The notes: generated by a model not told the origin, from the letters alone. Positions 53,501-63,719 are shown, counted from the stretch's first letter. The stretch: 64,000 bases of DNA from Pseudogymnoascus destructans (GCF_001641265.1 NW_020167531.1:496001-560000), one strand, 5' to 3'. Numbers and translations are program-made.

Positions 53501-55472
53501 TATGAAAGCTTCTGGCCATATCTTGTATGGAAGTCCACTGCCTTGGATCATGGATCTGAGACGGACTTCCGTAGTATGGTTCGCCGTCTCGGCTTTGCCG
53601 TTCTGATATGAGTGGTATGGAGCCGATGGTTCATATTTGATTCCATACTTCTGACAAACCTCTTGAAGTTGTTGTTGTGAGAACTCTGTTCCTCCGTCAA
53701 TGCGAAGTCTCTTGATGTGAGATCCCATCTGGTTGTGGTAGAAGTTGATGAACTTAATCAAAGCAGGAAAGGCATCACTCTTATTATTATAAGCTTCTCC
53801 CCATCGGTATCCTGAAAAATCATCTGTAAAAAGAATGAAGTATTTCTCTCCACGGTGTCCAGTGTTTGTAAGTGGGCCAACTGTATCACAGTGGATAAGA
53901 TCTCCAACTGCAGTTGTCTTCTCTTGTGGTTGGTGAGAGATCTTCTGTTGTGCTTTTGTAAGATGGCATGTTTCACAGAACTGTTGTTCTCCAGTAAGCT
54001 TGTAGCCAAGTTGCTTTGCAAGATTATGGATGGAATCCCATCCTGCATGTGCAAGGCGTCGATGAAGGAGATTGATGTTAATGGAGATGATGGTGGGAAC
54101 AACAGGTAAAGCAAGTGTACCCTGATCGATGTGTTGATCGCCAATGCCCATGACTTGTGGGCAGTAAAGCTGAAGAGTAGGATGGAATGGTGTGTACATG
54201 ACTTCGATCCCTGTCCCTTAAGACGGAACGTCATAGTGTCTCCCATCCAGATGATTGCATTCTCTGTTCTAAACTGCAACACCTTGGCTGAGATGATGCT
54301 AACAGGAATGGTGGGCGCGTAGTAGACTTCTGTAATCTGACGCGTAACATGGTTGCCATCTGTATCAACAGTGACAAGTTGAACTGTTCCCTTTTGACGT
54401 GCAAAGACAGATCCATTTGCGGATTCAACTTGCAATGGGACGATATTTTGTAACGAGATGAAGGCATCTTTGTTGTTGCAAAGATGATAGCATGATCCGG
54501 TATTGACGATCCACATCTCCTTATACCATGATTGTGAAGTAGAGAGAACAAGTGAAGGTGTAGATGCAGGAGATGGAAGCATTGCCATAGTTATGATGCC
54601 TCTCTTAGAGTTCTTCTTGGCCGTCTTCTGATTGTTGTATTTCTTTACCCATTCTGCCTTTGGTGTGAATCCTGCAATTGTGCTCAACTCGGGGTGGAGA
54701 TGAAAGCATTTGTCAACTGTATGGGATTTGCCACAGCATGGACACTTGTCACGTGTGTTTTGACAGTGTTGTGGTTTTGACTTTGTATGTTCCTTGTTGT
54801 GACCATTAAAGTTGACAAGGTTTCCATCATTCTTCTGCTTTGATTCATCAAGAACAGTGTTGATGCAGTCGTTGATGTCTGGCACTTTGCCATTGCGAAA
54901 CTCTTGTCTCATAGTAGCAGCCCAAACAGGATAGAAGTTGGAGAGGATGTGGATAAACTGGAGAGTTCTGACGGTGTCGGTAATGTCGCATTTGGCTTCA
55001 TTTGCTGCAGCCAGGAGTGATGACCATTTGTTGATAAACTTATCCAGTCCCTTGCCATCCCATGTACAGTTGATCCAGTTTGTATAGTGCACTAGCATCT
55101 GCACAGGACCTTCTGTATCATAGCGGGTTGTGATGAGGTCGAGCATCTCCTTTGCACTTTCAAGATCTTGGATTTGTGCAGTGAGTGTAGCTGGAACTGA
55201 ATTGACGATGACGAGTCGAGCTTTTGCATCGTTAGCTTTCCATTTGTTGTAAGTGAGACTCTGAGCTCCGATGCGAGCCTCAATCTTTGAGTCTTTGAAT
55301 TCGCCATCTTCATCGAGGTATTCTTCGAGGATGTTAGACTTTTGGGGTTGAGTTGTTGGCCTGAGACGAAGTCCCAAAGTGAGAGTGATTCGAGGTACAT
55401 GCGCAAGGTTGCTCTCCAAGTCTTGTAGTTCTTGGAGCCTTCAAGTTTCGGAATCTTGGGGTCTTTCTCCAT
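50537..55472 (-). pseudogene. Copia-2 gag-pol, frameshifted and LTR-interrupted
   Basis: Gag starts at ATG 55472 (MEKDPKIPKLEGSKNYKTWR). A frameshift near 55380 leads to the long frame with a CCHC knuckle, CPCCGKSHTVDKC, and the protease-like WIVNTGSCYHLC, where the catalytic DSG reads NTG. After another shift comes integrase (HRRLAHAGWD, CETCHLTKAQQK, then HCDTVGPL, FTDDFSGYRW and GTEFSQQQLQ). The LTR at 53017-53444 interrupts it. RT follows (WTQTLHHKDQRVLPVKWVFK, YGLKQAPLLWQQ, IIYVDDIIL), with a frameshift near 51840, then RNase H (DADAAFAD-like YSDAAFADNSD, SSTEAEYIAM, TKHIEVYWHYIRQQ). The stop is at 50537. At least three frameshifts make it inactive. Confidence 0.93.
53017..53444 (-). mobile_element. 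Solo LTR, TGTAAGGA family, copy 3
   Basis: On the minus strand it starts TGTAAGGATGCC at 53444. The duplication GTCTT is perfect (53012-53016, 53445-53449). It carries an internal direct duplication of about 60 bp (around 53310-53425) and interrupts Copia-2 integrase. Confidence 0.93.
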
Positions 55473-55692
55473 CTTGACCGTTATTTTGAGTTAGCCAATT
55501 TGATCTGGAGGAAAGGGTGGGGTTGAGGTGGTTGTTGATGTTGTTGTCGACACGCCTTGGTTGAGGTGAGATCGACGGGTTTGTTGATATGTGATAAGTT
55601 GTGAGGATACTCAAAGAGCTTTCCAATGACTTCCACAAAGTTGATTGTTGAATCAAACCAATGACTGCTTTGTTATATGGGTGCATACGCGA

Positions 55693-55707
55693 CCCGGGCT
55701 CATAACC
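55693..55707 (-). promoter_or_regulatory. Copia-2 primer-binding site (half-tRNA iMet)
   Basis: CCCGGGCTCATAACC, next to the 5' LTR, is identical to the Copia-1 site and equals the initiator tRNA-Met anticodon arm. Confidence 0.8.
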
Positions 55708-55951
55708 TGACAGTGCATTGATGTATGTGATGTTGATCAATTGATTGAGGCAAGAGAGCTGCTCTACGGAATCTCTACGTGTGGAGGTGCTCGCTAGTCG
55801 AGTTCACTCAACCACGTCGTGCGGGCTCAATACCCAGAACCTCCAGAGTTCCTCACATTCATTAACCCTCCTGTCAGATATCATATCCTTCCCCCCCTCA
55901 CTCGGGACTCTCACCACCACCCCTGTTTCTAGCCACCCATCCCCCGCCTCC

Positions 55952-56361
55952 TCACAACACAAACGCAACAACAACACCCAATGCCACCGCCCCCCCGGCA
56001 CTCCCCACCACCCTCCCCCCAATACCAGGACTCGGCGTCGGTTGCACACCCCCAGTCCCATTCGCACCTCCTCCCACTCCTCCACCGCTCCCGCGCGCTC
56101 CCCCAGCGGAAGAACCCGACACAGCAGTCAACGCAGCCGCCGAGCAGGGCGTCATCGGGGCATCAGTGCGCGTCACGACTGGGGCTGCGGGGGTGGATGA
56201 TTGGCAGGTGGAGCATGTCATTGTTGACTCGGCGAGGGTCGTGAGTTGGAGGGCTATTGGGGTGGGTTAGCGGGATTGTGTCTGGGGTGTTTTTTTATGA
56301 GGGTTGGGGCATGGGAGGGGGAGATACCGGAGAGGAGGGCGGCGAGGGTGATGGGTTTCAT
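55952..56361 (-). CDS. Small secreted, probably GPI-anchored protein
   Basis: Exons 56361-56328 and 56253-55952 give 111 residues. The intron was chosen because it joins MKPITLAALLS to ALQLTTLAES, giving a signal peptide. Two close cysteines follow (MTCSTCQSS), another at TPCSAAAL, then a Gly/Ser/Thr-rich stretch (GGARGSGGGVGGGANGTGG). The hydrophobic C-terminus, GGAVALGVVVAFVL, fits a GPI-attachment signal. Such small proteins sit at the cell surface. No family is recognised. The 5' LTR of Copia-2 ends about 100 bp beyond its stop. Confidence 0.68.
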
Positions 56362-57167
56362 GGTTTGGTTTGGTTGTTTGGTTGTTTGGTTGTTTGGTTG
56401 TTTAGGGCGGTTGCTGATGTGTTGAAACAGACTAGGATCACCGGCTTCACTGTTGAAATGAATACCGCAATAGCTAGAACACTGCCATATATTGAGCGAG
56501 CTAATAGTAACTGGTTACTGTCATTCCAGTATTGACTCTTTCTCTGATAGCATGGCGCGCACATTGGTAATATTAGCATCCCAGAGATATTAGTGTTCAA
56601 GTGTATTCGACTTTTTGTTGGCCTGCTCGGCATCTTGTGCATGGGTCTTTACAACTCTGAAGAGTTATCTACAATGAACTTTTCTTCAAGTACGAGGGGT
56701 GCCGTAGTGGAAACCATATTTATCACTTCTTATTGCCATGTCAGAGTAAAGTATGGATGAGAAAGTTGTATTTTTTACAATATTATAAACCGCCCGGCAT
56801 GTTTGGGTTTCCGCGTATACACCCACAACGCCCCTTTTTTGGTATCTGTAGAACACACGTATGGTAAAAGTAGCGCTAGCCAATGCTTGTTTTATTTCCT
56901 CGAAACGGTGAGGAAGGATAATGACATGCCGCGATATCTGTGGCAGTCTCCCCTGTGGAATCTTTATCCGATTGTTTGCGCACCGGTGATGTGAGGCTCT
57001 GCCAGGGGACATCCCACACGAACACCAAGTTTCGATCTTGGTATTCTTGACCTGGCTTTGAATCTTCTGTCCGTGTTGGTAACACTGCAGATTCCACAAT
57101 CTGAACCATTTGACGTAAGTCCGCATTGCGAATCTGCCCTCGCCGCCAGACAAGTTTCTCACCCCGC
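56362..57167. other. Intergenic, no gene seen
   Basis: It begins with a short TGGTTGTT repeat (about 56365-56403). The remaining sequence is unremarkable, with stop-rich frames. Confidence 0.5.
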
Positions 57168-57923
57168 TCAATGCATATGCCCCCTCCCCCTCTGCCTCCT
57201 CGCATCCCCCCCAAACCCACCACCACCCCTTCCCATCCATCGCCCACCTCTTCCTCCCCTCCCCCCACCAAACCTCTCCCTATCCCTCTCCTCCTCCCTC
57301 TCCGCTTCCTCCCTCTTTATCCTTATCTCCTCCTCCACCTCCGCCGGATCCCTCACAACCCTCACCTTCAACTCCTCCAAGTCTCCATCCGCCTTCCACC
57401 TCGCATGCGCCCCCTCCGTACACTTCTTCCCCTCCGGACAAAACCCCGCCAAATAAAACCGACACAACTCCCTCCTCATATGCCTCCTCGCACACCTCGG
57501 CCCCAGCGGACAAAACCCCCTCTCATACCACCCACACGCCGGCAACCTGCTCTCCGGATCAACATGGAGATACAGGCACTCCTCGCCATTACTACAATAC
57601 CCGTTCCTGGCGAAGAAACTGCACTCCGGCATGCGCCGCAGGTTGTACTCGTGCAGAAACTCGCAGTGCTCTCCCTTCTTGCACAGCCCGCGCAGCCAAT
57701 GCTTGCACACCAGGTTATTGTAGTTCGAGCCCGTCGGCGCGGCGATGTGGCGGTCGGGACAGGACGCGCCTAGCGGGCAGTGGCCGGCGACGTAGGCTTT
57801 GCAGGGGGGGCGCGAGAGGTCGACTCCGAAGCGGTAGGTGCGGAGGAGGAAGGGGGAGAAGGCGAATGTGTAGGGCGCGGTGGGCGGGGTGGCGAGGTCG
57901 GGGGAGGGCGCTGCTGCGGCCAT
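57168..57923 (-). CDS. yth1: Cleavage/polyadenylation factor CPSF30 (Yth1), five CCCH fingers
   Basis: Single exon, 251 residues. Five C3H1 zinc fingers between about residues 40 and 175 begin CKAYVAGHC, CKHWLRGLC, CSFFARNGYC, CGWYERGFC and CRFYLAGFC, each with the closing Cys and His. Yth1/CPSF30 binds the polyadenylation signal in the mRNA 3'-end processing complex. The N-terminal PYTFAFSPFLLRTYRFG is typical. A Glu/Arg-rich helix (EEEIRIKREEAEREEERDRE) and an RGG-rich tail follow. No zinc-knuckle is present, as in other fungi. No defects. Confidence 0.95.
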   Translation of the reverse strand: MAAAAPSPDLATPPTAPYTFAFSPFLLRTYRFGVDLSRPPCKAYVAGHCPLGASCPDRHIAAPTGSNYNNLVCKHWLRGLCKKGEHCEFLHEYNLRRMPECSFFARNGYCSNGEECLYLHVDPESRLPACGWYERGFCPLGPRCARRHMRRELCRFYLAGFCPEGKKCTEGAHARWKADGDLEELKVRVVRDPAEVEEEIRIKREEAEREEERDRERFGGGRGGRGGRWMGRGGGGFGGDARRQRGRGHMH

Positions 57924-59689
57924 TGTGGATGTGGATGAGAGCTGGAGAGGTGATCGGTATGGATTGTGTTGGAGAGAAAACGCGTCGTCTTATTGCGCTC
58001 TCTTAGGCCTGGCGCGGTCGAGGATGTGATGGCGTGGCGCAAAGCTCAGGGTATGAAGGTGTGTGTGACTAATAGCTTGATAGGTGCAATCGAGGCGAAT
58101 CAGCGTTCTGGGGACTTGTGGCGTCCGTGAGAGTGCGGGGTACGCAGGCGGTGTAAATCTTGTGTATCGGGGAAGCTGCGTGGAGGGTGAGATGATATCT
58201 GCTTTTTCAATCGATCGTTGGTTGGAGCTCACGAGGCTGCAGCCTGCTGGGTGTTATTGTGCTTACAAATCAGGTATGGCGTTCAATAAGTGTGAGCACG
58301 TGACTCAAGTTGATATGCGGGGCGTCGTGCATGTGCATTAGCAGTTTCTTGTAGTGAGAACTGAGTTCGGATACGCCGGTGTTGAAGTTCATGGACAGCG
58401 TCGGACGCCGTACTTTCGTATAGAGGAGTGAGACACGGATGGGGGTCAAGATTGGCTGCGCCAGAGTCGTGGGAATTGCGAGGCGCGAAGGATTCCAGCC
58501 GAGGAGTTCTCATGCGGCCAGCTTCACCCGGTCTCGAAGCCATGTCCTCAGCAGCCGCCACCTGAAGCCTTGAAGCTGCTGAGGAGAGTAATTATTGCCG
58601 GCCCAACAGCTACAGCCGTATACTTTGTTGTACCGTCCCAGCTAGTATTCGGCATGGGCCGTTGCCATAGTGCTATCTTCTGAGATATACAATATTGTGT
58701 CTGAAGCCTGTGTCTGAAGCCTGTGTCTGAAGCTTGTGTCTGAAGCCTGTGTCTGAAGCCTGTGTCCAAAGCCTGTGACTCCAGAGGCCGAAGAAGCCCT
58801 TCACTCTCTTCTCTCATCCTGCACAGAATGATGATGCTTGCATCCTCCTCGCTGCCCTGCTCCTGATCTTGATTCTCACGCGAGCATACAAAGGTCTTGT
58901 GGCACGCCGCCAGTCCTCGCCATAGACCATAGATACCCCCCGCTCGCCACAAACGTGTCCCCCCAGCGTTGCCTTATCAACATTTCCCACGAGGCTGTTC
59001 CTCCGGGCCTCATCATGCAAGACGCTGCCATTGTCAGCCTACCTGGGCCGGCTCACCCAACTTCTCTTTTTTATTTACTGGCCAGCCTCATCTCATACCG
59101 CCCTTCCAATGTTCTCAGCCCGGGGGGTCAGCATGCAAACCTCGTCCAAATAGGCAGCGCTCCTTCTCAGATCGCTCCATGGGAGGAATGCGGCTGGCTG
59201 GCCACACTCCCTTGGCTGTGCCGATTGAGTATATTGCCCCAAGGTTGTGTCCCGATCAGCTCAGATGGTCTGCACCCGGCCCTCTTACGCCCTCCCAGAG
59301 CCATATCAGCCTGGCCTTGCCCAATCATCCTCGCCCACAATTTCTTCTCCCCTGCATCTTCAAGTGGAGTAAGCGCTGACTTTTCCATTGAGCGTTCAAC
59401 AGCACATAAGGCTGTCTTTTACTGAACAGTCATAGCATACCATAACGATCCATCAACAAGTTCACATGTTTAAGGCAATTGGCCGGTCACTCTCGCCCAA
59501 GTTATTCGCCTGGGAGACTGGAATTCGCGGTTTGAAGGAGAGAATACCCCGTACCAGTACTCTCCACTCTGGCTTTCCGTCCAATTAAGGGGACCTGGAA
59601 ATTACCAGCAGACCAAGAAAGGCTTATATACACCTTCGATACGTACCCAAACTTTTTCTCAGGACGAAACGATATACCACCTCTCGCAG
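57924..59689. other. Long intergenic with a 13-bp repeat, no gene seen
   Basis: At 58696-58779 TGTGTCTGAAGCC is repeated about six times. Open frames on both strands here lack motifs or consistent introns, so nothing else is annotated. Confidence 0.55.
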
Positions 59690-60979
59690 ATGCCAAGGAC
59701 CCCCCCTATTCCATATGGACGGAAGCCACCAGAGCCACCAGAGCCACCACGAAGGCCGTCTATGGCTGACACCGCCGAAATAATGTCTGTCAATGCCGTC
59801 TACTACCCGAATTACCGTGCCTATCGTGGAGAGACGCCAGCGACTCTGAACTACAAGTGCATCAGTCATGTCTACTACGCTTATGCGCATGTCAACGCCG
59901 ACGGTTTCGTCTTTGCAAGTACTCCGGATATATACAGTCCTGGCTTGCGTGCTAATTCCTGCCCCAGTTGAGCGACGAGTTGGCGGATGGGACGATGGAG
60001 GTCGATGGCGTGAACGGCTGTCTGGGGTCGTTCAGGGTTCTGAAGGACAAGTTTCCTCACCTGAAGGTGCTCTTGTCGATTGGTGGTGTCGACTCTAGCC
60101 AAAGCTTCAGGATCCTGTCAGAAACGGCAGCGAGAAGAGACAATTTCGCCAAGTCAGCGAATCTGCTTGTTCGGGAGGCGCGGCTCGATGGAATCGACAG
60201 TATGTTCCCAAGCAACTACTATGAGCTACGTCCTAACGTGAACTTTAGTCGACTGGCAGCATCCAGACGATGCACAGCAGGGAAGCAATTTCCTCTCTCT
60301 CCTGGCAACCGTTCGGCTCTATCTTCCATCAGAGGATTTCATGGTAGTCGTGCCACTCCCTACCAACAGCTGGGCCCTACAGCACATCGACCTGCCCAAG
60401 ATTGAAGAATACGTCGACCTGGTCAACCTCACGGCTTATGACTTCTCGGGCCCCTGGCGCCCCACGGCGGGCCACCACGCACAGCTTTACCGCGCGCAGG
60501 AGGGCGAGAACTCTGGCTCCGCGGCCGTCGAGTACATCCTTGCCACCGGCTTTCCAGCGAAGAAGATCCTCTTGGGCATCCCCGTGTACGGACGCTCGTT
60601 CATCGGCGCAGCGGCCCCAGGAGACCATTACCACAGCAACGGCGGCGAGGATGGCATTTTCGAGTACAAATCCCTACCGCGCCCAGGCACGCAGGAGGTC
60701 GTCGATACAGAGCGCTGCGCAGCGGTGTGTGTCGGTGGGGACGGTGGCTTTGTCACTTACGACAGCCCCGAGACGGTGGCTATGAAAGGGCGCTATTGCA
60801 AAGAGCAGGGCCTTGGTGTTGGTTCACCTTACTTCTTCCTCCTCTGGCGGTGTGGCAGTCGCATTGCACGGTTACTGATGTGTTGGCAGGGCCTCTTTTA
60901 CTGGACTGGGACGGCGGATATCACGAATGGCCCACGCAGCTTGGTTGAGTCCGGCTTTCGAGCGCTGCATGGTTCGTGA
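59690..60979 (+). CDS. GH18 chitinase-like protein, catalytic Glu replaced by Gln
   Basis: Exons 59690-59914, 59968-60199, 60249-60817 and 60890-60979 give 371 residues. Intron 1 is GC-AG (GCAAGT); joining gives DGFVF-LSDELADG. Family marks are VNAVYYPNYR, ISHVYYAYAHVN, LKVLLSIGG, VNLTAYDFSGPW, PVYGRSF and GLFYWTGTAD. The catalytic motif DxxDxDxE reads DGIDIDWQ, so Gln156 sits where the proton-donating Glu belongs; it is formed just after the second splice. Without Glu, hydrolysis is expected to be lost while sugar binding may remain. No signal peptide is evident with starts at 59690 or 59762. The second in-frame start would drop the Pro-rich N-terminus. Confidence 0.92.
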
Positions 60980-61430
60980 TGATGGGGTCTTGGGGATCGC
61001 TCTGATAGCCCCTCGTACTCTTGAGGGGACTAGTGGAGACGTGGAATTGGGTTTGGCGGTTTGGGCCGGTGATGATGGGATCGGACTCGTATCGGGAGCG
61101 TGTGTGTGGGAGCGTGTGTGTGGGAGCGTGTGTGTGGGGGCGAGGAAAGGGGTTGGTAACGAAAGACTGACTGGTGTTGAGGGGTTATAATCCGGGTTGA
61201 AGGCGTGCTTACTCGCTCGGTTACATTACTGTACCAGCCTAAAGAGTACGATTGTGTTGGTTTTCTCATAGTTGCAGAAATTAGATGGACGCAGTACCAA
61301 TACAGAACAGATCAAGCTTATCTCACTCACCGTTCCTACTCTTTACCTCTCCTTCCTCATCTTGCAACAAAATCATCACATCTCAACATCCGCCCCACCA
61401 CACCACCACCCACCACCACCACCACCCACC
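60980..61430. other. Intergenic, short GTGTGGGAGC repeats
   Basis: GTGTGTGGGAGC recurs three times at about 61098-61136. No gene seen. Confidence 0.5.
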
Positions 61431-61625
61431 ACCCCACCACCACACCACCCACCACACCACCCACCACACCACCCACCACACCACCCACCACACCACCCAC
61501 CACACCACCCACCACACCACCCACCACACCACCCACCACACCACCCACCACACCACCCACCACACCACCCACCACACCACCCACCACACCACCCACCACA
61601 CCACCCACCACACCACCCCACCACA
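61431..61625. repeat. 12-bp minisatellite (CCACCACACCAC), about 15 copies
   Basis: Near-perfect 12-bp units free of G. All frames are open and encode artificial Thr/Pro or His/Pro repeats. Confidence 0.95.
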
Positions 61626-61934
61626 CTAATTGACCCGAGGAACCCAGCAACCTTCTCAGACCCGCCCAGCACCCCTGCCCCAAGCGGGTCCACTGTCCAT
61701 CATCCACAACGCTGTAACGCCGGTCTCCGCCGCTACCGCGCGTCCGTCCACCACCACGCCTCGACCCCCATCTCCCGTCCTGCGCTGCGGACGAATAGAA
61801 TACCAGGCCTGTAATTCACATCATCAACGGCCAGCCAGTCAATATCACCGCGCATCACACGCCCGCGCCCATCACGCCTCTTCCGTCACCGTGGCGATGG
61901 CGGTGGGAGCGCGGTGGTGTGGGAAGGGGAAGGG

Positions 61935-62133
61935 GAAGGGGATGGGATGGGATGGGATGGGATGGGATGGGATGGGATGGGATGGGATGGGATGGGATGG
62001 GATGGGATGGGATGGGATGGGATGGGATGGGATGGGATGGGATGGGATGGGATGGGATGGGATGGGATGGGATGGGATGGGATGGGATGGGATGGGGATG
62101 GGATGGGATGGGATGGGATGGGATGGGATGGGG
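61935..62133. repeat. GGGAT pentamer array, about 38 copies
   Basis: Starts from three GGGGAA-like units and continues as GGGAT with one six-base interruption near 62095. The strand is nearly all G, A and T with no C. Open frames are artificial. Confidence 0.96.
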
Positions 62134-62359
62134 GGATGGTTTGGCCGTTTGGGGGATTATGCAGTACGAGACAAGATGGTTAATATTGAGATGCTCCTTC
62201 TTAATTTAATCTGTGTTTGGAGGGGTTCGCGGGGAGGTGGTAGGGATTTGGGGGGGATGTAGGATAGGGGTGTGGTGGTGGGGTTCGCGGGGGTTCGCGG
62301 GTTTTCTGGGACGGGTGGGTGGGATGGTGGGATGGGATGCATGGTGGGGTTAAAAAAAA

Positions 62360-62450
62360 TGACAACTGAGAGATTCGAACTCTCGCTCTTTCGAACTAGT
62401 AGTCACATGATGACCTGAAACTAGCGCCTTAACCGCTCGGCCAAGTTGCC
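62360..62450 (-). tRNA. tRNA-Leu (CAG) with a 12-nt intron
   Basis: The minus strand starts GGCAACTTGGCCGAGCGG, with acceptor arms GGCAACT/AGTTGTC, a T arm GAGAG-TTCGAAT-CTCTC and a long variable arm. Anticodon stem CTAGT/ACTAG encloses TTCAGG, so the anticodon is CAG, followed by a 12-nt intron in the standard place. A T8 run ends transcription. Confidence 0.93.
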
Positions 62451-62521
62451 AATAAGATTTACCAGGCTCGTTCAGCTTAACTCCTCACTAATGAGCAAAG
62501 TAGCAAAAGAGAAAAAAAAAA

Positions 62522-62613
62522 TGACAACTGAGAGATTCGAACTCTCGCTCTTTCGAACTAGTAAGTCACATGATAACCTGAAACTAGCGCCTTAACCGCT
62601 CGGCCAAGTTGCC
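62522..62613 (-). tRNA. tRNA-Leu (CAG), second copy, with a 13-nt intron
   Basis: Same mature sequence as the neighbour 72 bp away; only the intron differs (13 nt, one substitution and one extra base). It is followed by a T9 run. Confidence 0.93.
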
Positions 62614-63046
62614 TGTTTAATTAGAATAGGGAGTGATAATCGGCACTAATAACACTGCTCGAGGTGCGTGGTTGTAGTGTGTCCACTATTCGTCCTCTTT
62701 GGGCTTCGATAGTATATATGTTATTTATAGAATTTAGTAGCTTTTTATTTCATTAGTTTACCATATTTAACGAGCAAACGGCAAACTGGCTGCTGTTTTC
62801 AGCAGGTTTAGTCGCTGTTTTCCGCACCCGACTTGCCAAAATCGGCGCTGCTCTAACGCTCGTGTACCTGATGGCCAAGGTGGCACGACCTGGGCTCTAG
62901 CCGACTGCTGCAAGAAGCTAGGAAAGAACGACACATCGCGACGCGACCCATCTCCCAACAACAACAAAACAACAACATAACAACAATATCAGAACCATCA
63001 CCAAAATCATCACCAAAATCATCACCAAAATCATCAGGATCTCACA
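62614..63046. other. Upstream of tRNAs and coiled-coil gene, no other gene seen
   Basis: An AAC-rich stretch and three 12-bp ATCACCAAAATC repeats (about 62996-63036) precede the next start codon. Confidence 0.5.
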
Positions 63047-63645
63047 ATGGCAGCCCAACAATCGCCTAACCTTCCAAACCTTCCAAACCTTCCACTGATT
63101 GGTTAAGCTTTGGATACATTCAAGGCTGAAGTCGTCAAGGTCGCAAACTTGCCAGCCTGGAACGAAGGCGTCACCATTATGACGCGACTAGACCAGCTCA
63201 TGACGCGAATGGACCAGCGTTTCGAGCAGATGAACCAGCGTTTCGAGCAGGTGGACCAGCGTTTCGAGCAGGTCAACCAGCATCTCACAGCCATGAATGC
63301 TGGCATGCAAACCCTTACGGCGCGTCTTAATGCCACACAGCACAACACCAATGCCCAGTTCGCAAATTACACAGCCCACAGTGACACCTCCCCGCTGGTT
63401 CCACTCCAGCACTACATTACTGGCGAAGATATCCCCGGTTTCCCTGCTACGACTGGAGACATTGGTCTTCTAAATTGTAAGTCTATCCCCAACCCCAAAG
63501 CGAGCCATTTCAACTGATATTTTATACAGGCCAAATGGTCGACACCCTCATTGAAGCCCTAGGCGGATCCACTGAAGACACGCTCGAGAAGAAGAAATTG
63601 AGACTTCGTCGTTTGGTTGGGGTGGTTTCTGTCCCATTTGCTTAA
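63047..63645 (+). pseudogene. Conserved-looking fungal coiled-coil protein with an in-frame TAA
   Basis: The ATG at 63047 gives MAAQQSPNLPNLPNLPLIG, then TAA at 63104-63106. The same frame continues as ALDTFKAEVVKVANLPAWNE and the heptad-like repeat MDQRF-EQMNQRF-EQVDQRF-EQVNQ, then NSDTPL-like HSDTSPLVPLQHYITGEDIP. A clean intron (63477-63529) joins GLLN to CQMVDTLIEALGGSTED, ending KKKLRLRRLVGVVSVPFA. The pattern (Asn-Leu-Pro repeats, coiled coil, PLxPL, short helical C-terminus) resembles a family often seen in fungal genomes with no known role, by memory of pattern only. Apart from the one stop the gene is clean. A start after the stop (63179, MTRLDQLM) is possible. Confidence 0.66.
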
Positions 63646-63719
63646 ACGTCCTAGGCGAACACTTAACACCGACACCAACGACCTCGGTCGTATTGTTTTG
63701 ATTTTAAGGCGTGTGGGCA

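Larger units (their letters stand above)
49400..55855 (-). mobile_element. Complete Copia-2 LTR retrotransposon
   Basis: Two 148-bp LTRs, 49400-49547 and 55708-55855 (one or two differences seen), both TG...CA, enclose gag-pol on the minus strand. A perfect 5-bp duplication CATTC flanks the whole (49395-49399 and 55856-55860). A half-tRNA iMet primer site lies at 55693-55707, and a polypurine tract (CTGGGGGGTG on the minus strand) at the other end. Two solo LTRs have inserted into it. It interrupts nothing recognisable. Confidence 0.95.

Noticed and set aside
57126..57773. Plus-strand Pro/Leu-rich frame of 215 codons
   Set aside because: Antisense shadow of CPSF30.
61935..62133. Telomere-like tract (GGGAT; also the GTAGGC array at 27041)
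   Set aside because: Fungal telomeres are mostly TTAGGG. The units differ and lie between ordinary sequences, so they are internal microsatellites.
61205..62262. Thr/Pro, His/Pro and Met-Gly-Trp-Asp repeat proteins
   Set aside because: Frames are open in all phases only because of the 12-bp and 5-bp arrays, and flanking codons show no family.
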